DNA of 64,000 bases from Tubiluchus corallicola (lineage: Eukaryota; Priapulida; Priapulimorpha; Priapulimorphida; Tubiluchidae). The DNA is taken from NCBI GenBank assembly GCA_030141605.1, contig JAQGDQ010000204.1, positions 154,501-218,500 of the forward strand, read 5' to 3'. Below, one piece after another: positions 43,756 to 55,300 of the stretch (within the stretch, counting starts at the first letter, position 1; every line of letters starts with the position of its first letter). Below the pieces are notes generated by a model. The model did no database searches, had not been told where the DNA came from, and was given only the letters and a program-made list of their open reading frames with translations. The position numbers and the translations under genes are program-made.

Positions 43756-46700
43756 TTTTTTGCTAATTAATACTGCGCTAATATTAAAGTTTTGAAATAC
43801 TTTATAAAATATCAAAATTTGTGTTGCATTGCATTATTTATCCACTTAAAATGTGTGTTTCAGTCCGTTGCCCTGAGGGGCTCACAGCCTTGTTCGAAAA
43901 CATTCCTGTGATAAAAACAACAGAAAAAAGACATTTTGTCAATAATCAAAGAAAAGTTTTCAAATCACATTTACTTACAAGCCGAAAGTTATGTGTAAAG
44001 GCGTCGAAGAAATCGATCATCAAGCACAATAGATTCGTCATTAGGAAATCTCGAGATTAGAAAGAATTTTTAACACGGAATGACAACTTCTGCATCACTT
44101 ATATTGCAACAAAAAACAATTAAGAAAAATTGCCAATTAAGAAAAAAACAAGCTATTTCAACACATCCAGTAACAATGTTGACGGCGCCCTACATTTTTC
44201 AGACGTACACACATCGCATCGTGTTTTTGATTACGTTTTCTTGTGCACGTTTTAAAGTAACAGTTTCGATTTTCGGTGCGCATTCTTTTTAAAAGGAGCG
44301 AATTGATTTAACGCAATTTGGCATCGTACGGCACTTGGCGAGCTGAATCTCAAGCGAGGTTCAGCATCTAGTGTCAAGTTGGTTTAGCCCAGTTGTCAAG
44401 AATTCTCAGTAAAAATTGTAGGAGTGAAGCATTACTCTTTAAGCATCTTGCACAAAAACACAAGCAATGCAAAACCTACACAAGTACCATCAGCATAATG
44501 TTGAAAAAGGTACTAAATGAGATTTAAACAGGTATACGAAAGCAGCGCGATCATGCATGATGTAATGATGAGTTCTTGTAATAGTTCGTAACGGGGTTAA
44601 TAAAAATAAGGTACGTAAACAGTGTTTGGTGCACCTGTGAAGTTTTTGCACCGTGAAATGAATTCTACGTTATTAAAATCCTCAAATCCTCAGAGAAGTC
44701 AGAATTTTCTTTTGAATGTATATGGCGAGTAAAACAGGCGTATTTCAGTCATATAGCCGAAAGTTTCAACCTCAAGTGACTTAGTATGTTGTTGACTACC
44801 CTTTTACTAAGTGGAGGGTAATATGTATTTTTAAAATGACCCTTTTCTGATTTGTTTAAATAGTGGACTTGAACTTGACCTATCAAAATTTCGTGTACTT
44901 CAGCCGAATTTACGCATGCGCTTGTTGTGTGAACGATGACATTAATGAAAATGTAATTGTCAGTTACGTCGGTACTTTTATTTATCACTCGATCTGATTG
45001 TTATATTTTCAAATTCTGCTTCATTAAACTAGAACATCCTATCTTACAGGTTATTAAACCTATTATTATGTTTGTGATTTTATTAAATAAACCCATAACT
45101 GCCATTACAGAATAGCACGTCAAAACTTTTGAAGCAAAAACAAGCGAATAACTTTTCGCAGTATCCGTTGCAAGATTTATTAGTAATTTCCCTCGGTATT
45201 AGACCTATGAGCCACTGAGTCATTAATATATTCCCGGTCATAATCCAGCTGCCAGCAGTCTTCAATGTCAGGCATCGTTACTCTGTTCCCAGATATAATC
45301 CGCGTGGATTTATTAACGAATGAAACTCTTTATTAACTATTGACATTTTGAGGCTAACGATGTAAAAAGGTAAAGATCGTGCTGTTCAGGCCCAGCTTGA
45401 CGGGCAACTTATTAAACACGCCATTAAGGTGATCTGTTCGTGAACCCAGTTAGTTGTAACGAACAGAACTGCTGTTGTTCTGGCCTTAATAATAATTTAG
45501 AGGTATGAAAGACCTATATTCAAATTAGTTCAGCTGCGTGTCTCTAAAATATTTCGTCAAATGGTAATGTGGTTGTTCTGTCGTTCTTTGCTGTGCAATG
45601 AAATGTGTTAGAGAATTTACACATGATGATAAGCTGATTAGCATTCATTTTTTAGATTTACTTCATTAAAACAGTTAGAACTTTTGAAAATTTGAAAAGC
45701 TTGCGGCTCAGTCTGGATTTAAATTACTGTATTATTACCATCAACTTTAATTTTTTGATCCATGACGTTTCAAACCCACAGTTAATTAAATTTTGATATA
45801 ATTATTGGTTTTTGCACAAATAATGTTTGTTTTCGCGAACCTGAGAGAAAATCAATTCGGAGATGGACATGAGTTCCAATAAAGCAGGTATTGCCTGTTT
45901 TATTACATACTATATACACCACATAAATCATAATGAATCGCAATAATCGCGAATCATCGCTTATTATGATTCGTTTAGCATCCACTTATCTGCGCAGTTA
46001 AAAAATTTAAAGACTTTTTTTGAAATAATCTATTTTACAAACAATATCTGTCAAGGTTTTGAAAGTTTTCAAATCGGTACATTGCCTACAGTTTTATTGT
46101 CCAATAGTACATCAAAAGTTAAAACTTTGTAAATTGGCAAAATACTTACGCCGTTGCAGATTTATAGAAATCAGGACAAAAAATTGCTTAACTGCTTTTG
46201 TTGACCTTGTTAAAGAAGTTTTTTGCAAATATTTCGTAAACTTATTAAGCAAATTTATTGTCATCCATTCACAGTTATCCGTGGCATTTCTCAAAGAAAT
46301 ACAATTTCAGCTATATTCTTATTGCAAATTTGCAATTGTACTGCAATTCTTTTACTTGAAATCTGATTTTAGTAATTTTAAAGTCGAATATGCACATCCG
46401 CATATAATTTTTAAATAAAGAACAACATCATCGACACTGACACCGACAGCGACAACGACAACAACAGAATTGGCGATGCAATACAGTGCTTTACTTTTTA
46501 CTTTACATAATATTGTCAATAACAAATGCCAAATGTACAATATGGTCTAAAACCATATTGCCCGTACATAATTTTAAAAATGAGAAATAACAGTCACATA
46601 TTTTTTAAATAACATTTTTTATAAAAGTTAAAACGGAAGAGTGGTTATGTAAAGCCACAGAATCTGTATATCTTTCGAAATTACGAATCGAATATGTAGA

Positions 46701-47100
46701 AAACATAACAGTGAATCTGCAGTGACTAAGAGAGGATTTTCTTCAAAAGCTTCTGAAATTTTGGAATAATTCAAATGCTATACGTTTGAGACTAACTCAG
46801 CCTAAACGCTGTGTAGGCAGTGCCTTGTGGTTATAAGGTATTGGTCTGTGCGTATTCTCCACCTTACTCTAATTTCTCCGAATTTAATAGTGGCTCTTTT
46901 AGTTTTTGACTTACACCGACAGTTTTTAAACTTATATCAATAATGTAATTAATACAATATATTCTATTTAATTATTAATTATAAATGGATAATTAATTCC
47001 CAAATTACTGCTACTTTAATTAATTCGTTAAGGTAAAGCAATTCGATCTCAAGTAAACCTGCTTGACGGAAATGATAAGATGTTTGTTATTTAATTGTAG

Positions 47101-47201
47101 GACAAGATTATGTCCCATCTAAACTAGCAATGTCCAATGGCCTCGTCGATTCAGTTGGGGAACGTGTAGGTGTGTTTTCCAGTCCAGCACCTGCCCCGTA
47201 A
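47101..47201 (+). CDS. Possible terminal coding exon, unknown gene
   Basis: After a good acceptor (TTGTTATTTAATTGTAG) the phase-1 frame reads QDYVPSKLAMSNGLVDSVGE then RVGVFSSPAPAP and stops at TAA 47199-47201. The other two frames stop quickly. Base composition is richer in GC than the surroundings, as expected for coding sequence. No family is recognised, and no upstream exon is certain. Confidence 0.28.
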
Positions 47202-48549
47202 TCGCAACCAGCATGAGGAGCAACGTGATTGAAGTCTGGCGGTTTCTTCCTATAAATTTCTTGCCTTCGATTCGTATTTTTACGTAGTTACTACTGGTTA
47301 TAGAATTACTGGTTACTGCGGATTCTCAGTAAAGTGTCAACTTTTGTCCGCAGTTAAAAAGTCGGATGACTCAGTTTTCGTTAAACTCCTGCAGGCAGAG
47401 TTGTTTCTGTAAAAATGGAAGCAGGATCAGAGTTGTGGCTATTTTTACATATTTTTTGAATTCGTTTCATGTCACTGGTTTAGAAAGTTTACAGTGCACA
47501 AATCAGATCGATCGGCCACATTTCTTTTAAACAAGCAACAATCGATTTTAAGCCGTACTGCATACAAGCAGAAGTAATTTTACAAGGCATTTTTATTTTT
47601 AGTATCAACACACTGAAAGTCAAGATTTGTTAATGGCAAAACGCGTCAGGAGAGCTTATATTTCTGTGTATTATATTTTTATGAATAAAATATTACTTCC
47701 AAGGAAACTATCATTTTGGGTAACTTGAGTAGTAGCTCTATAAAGGGAGTTTATTTTGCAGTGATGTTGTTGAAGTAACTGTAAGACGTTGTCATCGGTT
47801 TTTAATATTGTGCGTCGCAATAGAGTTGCCCGTATTCAAAATCTTTACGAAAAAACGGATCCACGGCAACGATAAATAATGTGCTAAACTACCAGGCCGT
47901 TGAGCAGAAAATAGTCCGGACTAGTTAAACTTGATTTTCCTATCGTTCTTACTACAGTATTTCCTCTAAAGCTTTGCTTTCTTCTTTAGTGTCAGTACGT
48001 TGGTTCAAGTTTATGGATCTCAGTTATATTAAAGCAGCAACAACAGCTTATTTCTGCTTTCCATAATCTACTGTATTATCTAGAAATATGTTAATGCACT
48101 CGATGATCAAGCACTTACCTTCATGGTTTACATGACCAAGTATTGATATACGACTAACCATTCAAATGAATTGAATTGCCATTTTTTATTTGTTATGATA
48201 ATTTTTTGTCTAAGCAAGAGTATATATTAAGTTAACAAACGCAATAGAATTTAGCTCATACAAGTGCAAGCCACCCTTTTCAACTGCGGACACTCTATCA
48301 CCTTAGCAGTATATCACACAGTCTTTTACGGGCAATGAGATAACAAATTTCTTTAGAGTGACTTTTGAAACAGAATATGATGTGAATGCTTGAATACAAA
48401 TGACGGGGCGACTAAATTTGCAACCTGCTGTTCAGGAGGAATTTTTGCAAGTGTTGCTAACGTCTGATAGATCAACGGCAACCTCTACATGGGAGTGCAA
48501 ACTTCATGAACGTGTGACTTACTAGTTAAATCATAGCTAACCTTTCGAT

Positions 48550-48670
48550 TCTCAGAGAGACATTAATTACTGCAAGAAGTACAACATCAGCAATTACAGG
48601 GGTAATTATTCCGGGACGAGGTCTCGCGGTGTTAGCTAATCGCAAACGCTCGCATTTCCAATGTCTTTAC
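48550..48670 (+). mobile_element. RTE-like LINE reverse-transcriptase scrap
   Basis: Translation gives YCKKYNISNYRG and then, after a frameshift, GVIIPGRGLAVLANRKR. This resembles the NYRGI.LLS..GK..A.VL.NR block at the start of reverse transcriptase in RTE/jockey-type elements. It is very short and frameshifted, so assignment is tentative. Confidence 0.4.
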
Positions 48671-48734
48671 TCAACGAAGAATTGTTAAATCAATGTTCCA
48701 GTGAAATGACTGTAGGAGGTAAATGTGCGAGACC

Positions 48735-48950
48735 TCACGTCGAAATATCGGAAATAAGATCCCCAACCCAAACGCATAGTACGAGGATTAGTGTGGACCG
48801 ACTAGAAATTTTATTTTTGCCCAGTATTTTCTGAGTAGTGCTGTGAATGTCCAATGCTCCGATATTTGACAACTTCAATAAAACCCGTTTAAAACAAAGA
48901 CTCGCATCATCAGGCCACTTTAGCCGAGGCCTGAAAATCATTTAACGTCC
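48735..48950 (-). repeat. Interspersed repeat with a hammerhead-like core
   Basis: On the minus strand GGCCTGATGATGCGAGTCTT is followed by TGTTTTAAACGGGTTTTATT and GAAGTTGTC. CTGATGA, a potential stem (CGAGTC/TTT/G-rich partner) and AAAC stand in the order of a hammerhead ribozyme core, but the stem partner and the GAAA element are mutated. The same type of sequence is common in animal retroelement repeats. Confidence 0.35.
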
Positions 48951-49112
48951 TTACAAGTCAGTTTTGGTGAAACCGCCTAACAAAAGAGCTTAAGAAAAAC
49001 AATCTTGTCTTGAGGATAACATCAAGCACAGCTCAAAGTAACAAACTTTTTTGGCTGTTTGAAGCTATTTGGAGAATCCAGTTAAGCTGTCAAACCAGGT
49101 AAAACATGGTGA

Positions 49113-49985
49113 CTGTAGATGGCTGTTTCACTTTCCTCAGAACCATCTGGTAATATGGTTCTAAACCTTCTTTCAAAATTCTGTTGTCATTAAGAAGAAA
49201 TGACAAATCGATAAATAATTCCGTAATGACGGCTAGTGAGCAGTGGAAACATAGATTTCTTTTTAATAAAAATGTTATCAAGTATGACATTGTGGCTCAT
49301 TGATATTGTAGGTTATTTATCAAACTGATGCTGAGATTCTTTGAGACTAAGAATGTGAAAACTTTAAGAAATGCCAAACTAAATCTAACTTCATGTACGG
49401 CCGCAATGTTTAGGCCATAAGACCTTATTTCTGTAGTAATTATTAAATGTATTCTTCTCAGACAGGTTGTTGGGGTGTCATCCTTGTGGTTGATGGACTT
49501 TGTTTAAGAGGTTAGGGGAGGCGATACATGCATTTTGTTTTACACTTGATAACTCAAACAGTTTAGTGCTGTTAAGATTGTTGTTGTTTGCAGGAAGCGT
49601 GCAAGAATCGCCTCCCCCTACCACCTTTCAGCAAAACCCTCAATCCCAAAGATAAAAACCTCAGCGATCTGTCTGACAAGAAGACTTTTTGTAACAGCTG
49701 CATTCATATGGCTGTGTATGAAGTTAGATTTAAATTTTACATTTCTTAAAATTTTCAAGTTCTTAAGCGTAAAACGGCATCAGTTTGACAAATAACCTAC
49801 AATAGCAATGATCCACAATGTTATGTTTTACAACATTTTTATTAAAAAGAAACCAACGTTTCCACTAGTCACTAGCAGTCACTACTGGGTTGTTATTTCT
49901 TCTTAATGGTAACGGCACTCAGGTTTTCAAAAAGGTTTAGAATCACATTAGAAGATATCTTTGAGGAAAGTGAAACAGCGTACTA
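49113..49985. repeat. Imperfect palindrome of about 870 bp (foldback structure)
   Basis: The left arm (49113 to about 49540) and the reverse complement of the right arm (about 49560-49985) align along most of their length. Shared blocks include GCTGTTTCACTTTCCTCA, GGTTATTT(A/G)TCAAACTGATG, AAATCTAACTTCAT.. and AGGGGAGGCGAT. By eye identity is perhaps 70-80% with small indels. The spacer at the centre is a few tens of bases. No transposase or other protein is encoded. Confidence 0.8.
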
Positions 49986-51065
49986 AAAATGCTTTCACGG
50001 CTTCGTCTTGTAAAATTTAGAAATATGCGAAGTGAGTGATTTTGGTTATTTATAGAAGGCTTCCAGTTTGTGTATTTGTAGTGTGCGTTTTTCAACCACC
50101 TCTTTATCGTTTCTATTTTTAGAAATTAACAGCTATTCGAAAACTATTCATGAAACTATTTGAAATTATTAAACAATTATTATTAAAGTTATGTAATATT
50201 GCCATTTTGCTTTCAAATGCAATGCACACAGTAAGTTCTACTTTAAACAATATGTTATAAACGCAAACTTATAAACCTACATTTTTTTCAAAAACCATAA
50301 AATGTCTCGGTAGAGGTCGTAAACTAAGCTCTATGGCGTGATAATAGTTACTGCAATTTTCTGTGCACTATCCACACATGGTTTTCCTCTTAATGACATG
50401 ATTGAAACATGGCATCATGATGGTGTTTATTCGCTAATTACTGAGTTACGACTTGTGCATGTGCAATGCACAATACAACACACGCAATATGTTGGCTCTA
50501 TGAGGGGGCGCATGCAAAACCAAAAAATGATCTTAGGTTTCTTGTTACTCATTTTAGTGAAGTTGTAAGATTGGGTGTTAACAACCTGCGATCTTTGATT
50601 TCTCCCACGAGTAATGTTGCAGCATTAGCAAACTATCGGGGTCTCCTATAAGGCTACAGCCCAAATAAGAACACCCTTTTAAAAGTCGTAATACTGTCAA
50701 TTTGCACGTGCGTGAAAAACGAAAACTTCAGTTAATATTCGACACCGTTAGTCCCCTGTCATTGTGTATCAGCAACGATGTTCATAAATTATTCAGCTTC
50801 ACGCTTAGCATTTACAACCTTTACGCGAATTTTGTCTTTACGGAAGTTTTACAACAATGAACGTAACGACCATTATGTAAATACATTTCTGCAGAATGGC
50901 CTACCTAAATCTTTTATGGCGATTCAGTTTAGATTTTATGTATTTCTTTACACCCAATTTGAATGCCTGTTTACTGCTAATTTTACGTTATACATTTAGC
51001 CAGACAGGCATTGCGTATTAGCTAGAATGTGCGTAATTTTATATAGTGTTTGTTTGTTTGTCATG

Positions 51066-51068
51066 TTC

Positions 51069-51112
<44 letters not shown>

Positions 51113-51280
51113 GACTGACTGACTGACTGACTGACTGACTGACTGACTGACTGACTGACTGACTGACTGACTGACTGACTGACTGACTGACTGACTGACT
51201 GACTGACTGACTGACTGACTGACTGACTGACTGACTGACTGACTGACTGACTGATTGACTGACTGGCTGACTGTCTGTTT
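51066..51280. repeat. (CTGT)n followed by (CTGA)n compound tetranucleotide array
   Basis: About 45 bp of CTGT units passes into about 150 bp of CTGA units. Minus-strand frames reading Ser-Val-Ser-Gln repeats are artefacts. Confidence 0.97.
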
Positions 51281-52781
51281 GTCAGTTTGTTTATTTTTGT
51301 TTGTTTGTTTATTTGTTTCCCCGATTTGTGTATGTATCAACATTATAATACGCTTATTTATTTATCTTTGAGCGACAAAATGAATTTACCTGCGTTTTCC
51401 TGCTTGTTTGCAAATGCTATCACGTCTGCTCAGTTGTTTGGAATGCGAGTAAATTGTTTAGCACCTGGTTTCGGCTTCAGGAAACTCTCATAAAGTCACA
51501 GAGTTATAAAACCAATTATAGAATTGTAAGAGTTATAGAATTATAGGTTCCTACTATGAGCATTCGTAAAATTGTAACATGATATAACGTCAGGTTCAGA
51601 AACCGATATTGAAAAAAAACAAACGTTTGTACAAATGTTAATACAAATTTCAAGCAAAATAGTTACTAGTTAATTTAAATTTAACACCTAGCGCCAAAAC
51701 TCACTGAATTGTTAACCCATATCAGTTTAAAAATATTTTATTGTGGTAAACGCATTTAATTTATTAGCACCTTACATGCCTACTAAGCATCTCTTCTTAA
51801 GCATTTTGTCATATCAACGTAATAACTGCAACATAAGCCTGTTTTGTATTGTGGGCTGTCACTTTGCATGTGAAAGATTCCCATGCTACAATGCCTGCTT
51901 ATATATTATCATGCTGACTGAACACCGTGCCATGGCGACACATATTGACCCGCATTTCAAACGGGAGACTTGCACGTGATACGTGACATTTGCTTTTTGC
52001 GTCTTTTGGTCAGTTGTAAAAGTATATTAATTCTTTAAACGCAGAATAAATACATTGTTAATCGATGAATGTCCGAAAACTGCTGTTCATCACGTGATCA
52101 TTAACATCCAAAGCGTTCGTACTTTTAAAAGGACCAAAATTAATTAAATAATTGGCTTAATTAAAACTTTGTCTGAACTGCCTCGGTCTGGATTAGATTT
52201 CCTAATTTGAATCGGTTGATATAAACAAGAAAACGAGTTTCTTTTTGCTCCAAAAAAGTGCGTAATAGAACCGTTTTATCACAGTTAAGGCAGCGAAAGC
52301 GTGTGTAGTATAATTATGATGATAAATCCGTCGGCGTTATTATTGCATCACGGCGACGATTTTTGTTTGTTATATTGATTCGCAACGGTAATGAGAAATG
52401 GTTTTTACGTATTTTGCTATAATGGGCGTCTACTAAATCACGAGAACTACAGTAGTGAGAACTGTGAGCTCATGTGAAATTATGTGTTATTAAGACGTAT
52501 AGACCGTGAAAAGAAAACTTATTTTGTAAATGCCGATGGTCGCGTTCTTCTTTATTTTAAAGCATAACTATTGGGCTGAGATAAACTAATTATATTAATT
52601 GCTAGGCCAATGAAAGGCACGTTTGACTAAATTGCGCGAATTGTTTTTATCATCTATACCCATTCTTCCGCCTGCGAGTCAATCAACTGTAAGCTAATCA
52701 ATCACTGCATCTTGATTAATTACATGTGCAGCTGCAGCTGCCTGTCCTCCTAACTCAGTGCATCACCGAGATCTTGCCCAG

Positions 52782-53271
52782 TAGACTGGGTAATAAAGTT
52801 CCTAGTTTTAGAATCAAACTCCAGTTCCTAGTTCTCTGGCAAGAAAAATAAACTAATTTCAGTTCTAAATATCTCCGTGACAAAGGAACTAGCAACTAAT
52901 CCAAGTTCTATTTGCTCTGATTTTTTACAAGAGGAGCTAGTTCCAGTTACTAGTTCTTTTGCACCAAAAAAAACTTTTATTAATTCCCATTCGCTCCATT
53001 GTTTTCTGTCTCTCATGCACAAAAAAACACCAAACATTAAATGACCTAAAATAGTCGACACCTACTTAATATTCTTGACAACATCTTCTTTCTAGGGACC
53101 TAATCAAAATGCAAAAATTCGCAAAAGTTAACTTTCTGTGATAAAAAGAAAATATCATAATTCGAAATTCCGTTAATTTAAAAAAAATCAGTCAATTCTA
53201 TGTTCCGTTTTGTTATAGTGAACTAGATTCAGTTCCAAGCTCTTGAAAGTTCCAGGAACTTCACACTTCTA
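52782..53271. mobile_element. Possible non-autonomous hAT-like element, about 490 bp
   Basis: The left end TAGACTGGGTAATAAAGTTCCTAG is similar to the reverse complement of the right end, TAGAAGTGTGAAGTTCCTGG. Subterminal AGTTCC/GGAACT motifs recur along the element (for example CCAGTTCCTAGTTCTC, GAGCTAGTTCCAGTTACTAG), a pattern seen in hAT elements. An 8-bp target duplication is not clear, and no transposase is encoded. Confidence 0.4.
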
Positions 53272-54129
53272 CAACCAGTCCGAAGGATTGTAAACAGAAG
53301 AGAAATAGTGCCCAGTGGTTCTCGAGCGGCAATGAAATCCATTGAAGATCTGGCCTGAAGGTATCAGTAGTTTCTTAGCCTACGAAATAGTACGCATATT
53401 GACTACACGTCCATTCGTTGCCTTCAACAATTGATCAGATTGTGATACGGTAGATTAAACCTGACTAGCCAAAAGCGGTACGTAATGATACTAGGAAGGG
53501 TAACCACCCGTTGGTTCCACAGGGAATCAAGCCATTAATCTTCTTGTGGTACAGTTCCACTGGTTTTGATCTAAGATGGCTTTCAACACGGCACTGTTTT
53601 CAAAGTCAAAGTTTTTCTCATTTTGCCAAATTTGAATTTATTCTCAGTTAGTACTTTTTGGTATTATCATGACTCGTAGGCTGATTGGCTGGTTGGTGCG
53701 CTGGTTAGTTGGCTGGCTGGTCATTGGGTAGCTGGTTTTTGCTCGCTTGCTCATTTGTTTTATTGCCTGCCTGATTATTAACGCTAGTTACTTAAGTAAC
53801 ATTGAAATTAAATATGTGCATGTGCATTTAAATTATATAATTTCTTCGCGAAAATGCAAAAAAAAGTTCATTGCACACAGAAACCGCTCGCTTTTTTAAG
53901 TTTTTTAAATATATAAGTTACAGGTAAAGTATGAACAAATCAGCCAAAGCATCTAAAATAGTTACATGTAATGCAAAAGTCTGTTTAGGCAAAGCATGTA
54001 ATACTTAGATTTTGAATATATTTTCCACGGGCATTTTATGGGATACTGAATAAATTTTAGTTAATGTAGAAATAAAACAAATAGTCGATAAAACAAATTT
54101 CCTATGCATTTTATATAACTGACATTTTA

Positions 54130-54540
54130 TATAACTAGGCATTTTTTATGTTTAAAAGCGGCCTACTATTTTGCATTGACGAAGTTTTTTGCTTACCGTT
54201 GGGGCACCACAGCATTGAGAATATGTGCCGAAAATTACTGTAATCATTTTAAAGTCATTTTACGCAAAAATACTTTTAGCCTTCATCAGCGAGTTTTAAA
54301 TTCAAGCAATGAAATCGTACGCAGTTTTATTCATAATACTGATATCATTTTAACTTCGAATATATTTGCCCATTGGGAATATACACTTATTAACCCTTTT
54401 TTACATATTTAGCTTACTAATTCTTTGCTCTTTGTGTAAATATTTATTTTATTTGTCGTGATTTTTAACTACGCTTTGTTTATTGTTCTATTGTACCTTT
54501 TATGTACTGAAATAAATGTAAAATAAATAATTAAATAATA
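54130..54540 (+). mobile_element. LINE 3' fragment (ORF2 tail and 3' UTR)
   Basis: The frame at 54176-54412 reads FFAYRWGTTALRICAENYCN, then LHQRVLNSSNEIVRSFI and SNIFAHWEYTLI before its stop. This resembles the final segment of some non-LTR retrotransposon ORF2 proteins (R..NSSN.IV..I....I.S.IF.HW...L). It is followed by AATAAA copies and a TAA-rich 3' end (TAATAATAATAA at about 54535), as in I-like clades. The upstream part is missing. Confidence 0.45.
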
Positions 54541-54719
54541 ATAATAACCTTAATTCTATTTTAAGGAATTATGAAATAAGTCGTCTTTTAACGTGCTTGG
54601 AAGTTGGTATCGTAAATACATTCATTCACTTGTGTCACTGACCCTTTTCTTGTATCCGAAAATTTAAGTTCAGCACGGTAGCGAAGTACAGTGTGTCCAA
54701 ATATCTACACACCCGTTCG

Positions 54720-55300
54720 TCTTCTGTGGAGCTGACGTAGATGGCTTAGGAAATCAGTTATTGCATGAAGCGTTTGTCAGTCGTTACTTCACTGAATAGT
54801 ATTTTATGAGGAACCTGCTCTGCTGCATTCTGACGACATGTCCTGTCCAGTGAAGACATGTATTCGCTGATAATGTTTCATGCTGCCTTTTGCTGTTTCG
54901 AGGATAGCGATGCTGATGATTAATCGTATTTAATGTTACGATGGATCAAGGGAAACCTTCGAGCTGTTTGACGTCACGATAATAAAAAGTCCAAGCTTCG
55001 CAACCGTTAAACAAGGTTCAGATGACGACAGTTTGATAGACAAAGATTTTCGTTTTCGGGTGTAAATCATTACTTTCAAAGACAACGAGTTTATGAAAAG
55101 TCACATGACCTGCTCCTAGTCAATGTCCCACACCTTATTTGGAAGTGCATTTGTACGTAGAAGAACAGGCTTCCTAAGTATGGAAAATGATCCACCTGGT
55201 CAAGCGGATTGTCAGACATGGTGATATTGCATTCATTGCTAATAAAACAATTAACTCACCGACATTTTTGACCGCCTTGTTGATGTAAATACATTGACTC
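54720..55300 (-). mobile_element. RTE-like LINE relic (end of reverse transcriptase)
   Basis: On the minus strand conceptual translation gives VDHFPYLGSLF, then KIFVYQTVVI, a stop, TLFNGCEAWTFYYRDVKQLE, and later HWTGHVVRMQQSRFL. These match, in order, the widespread RTE-type tail (FKYLGS, K...Y.A.VL..LLYGCE.WT......LE, RW.GHV.RM...RL). In-frame stops and deletions show it is inactive. Confidence 0.7.

Noticed and set aside
43821-44060. Basic 79-codon frame after a good acceptor (TGTGTTTCAG)
   Set aside because: It lies immediately after the L1-like relic, has no recognised domain and no partner exons, so I could not separate it from chance.
44749-44988. Minus-strand frame of 79 codons with fair composition
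   Set aside because: It has no ATG near its start and is closed by a stop just upstream; no acceptor fits.
46800-46865. Possible tRNA/SINE head (CCTTGTGGTTATAAGG)
   Set aside because: No B box and no stems beyond one short hairpin.
50466-50651. Frame with gene-like residues (LGVNNLRSLISPTSN)
   Set aside because: No splice sites or homologous family; overlapping frames on the same strand are equally open.
51066-51280. Regularly spaced repeats resembling a CRISPR array
   Set aside because: These are tetranucleotide microsatellites in an animal genome, with no spacers.
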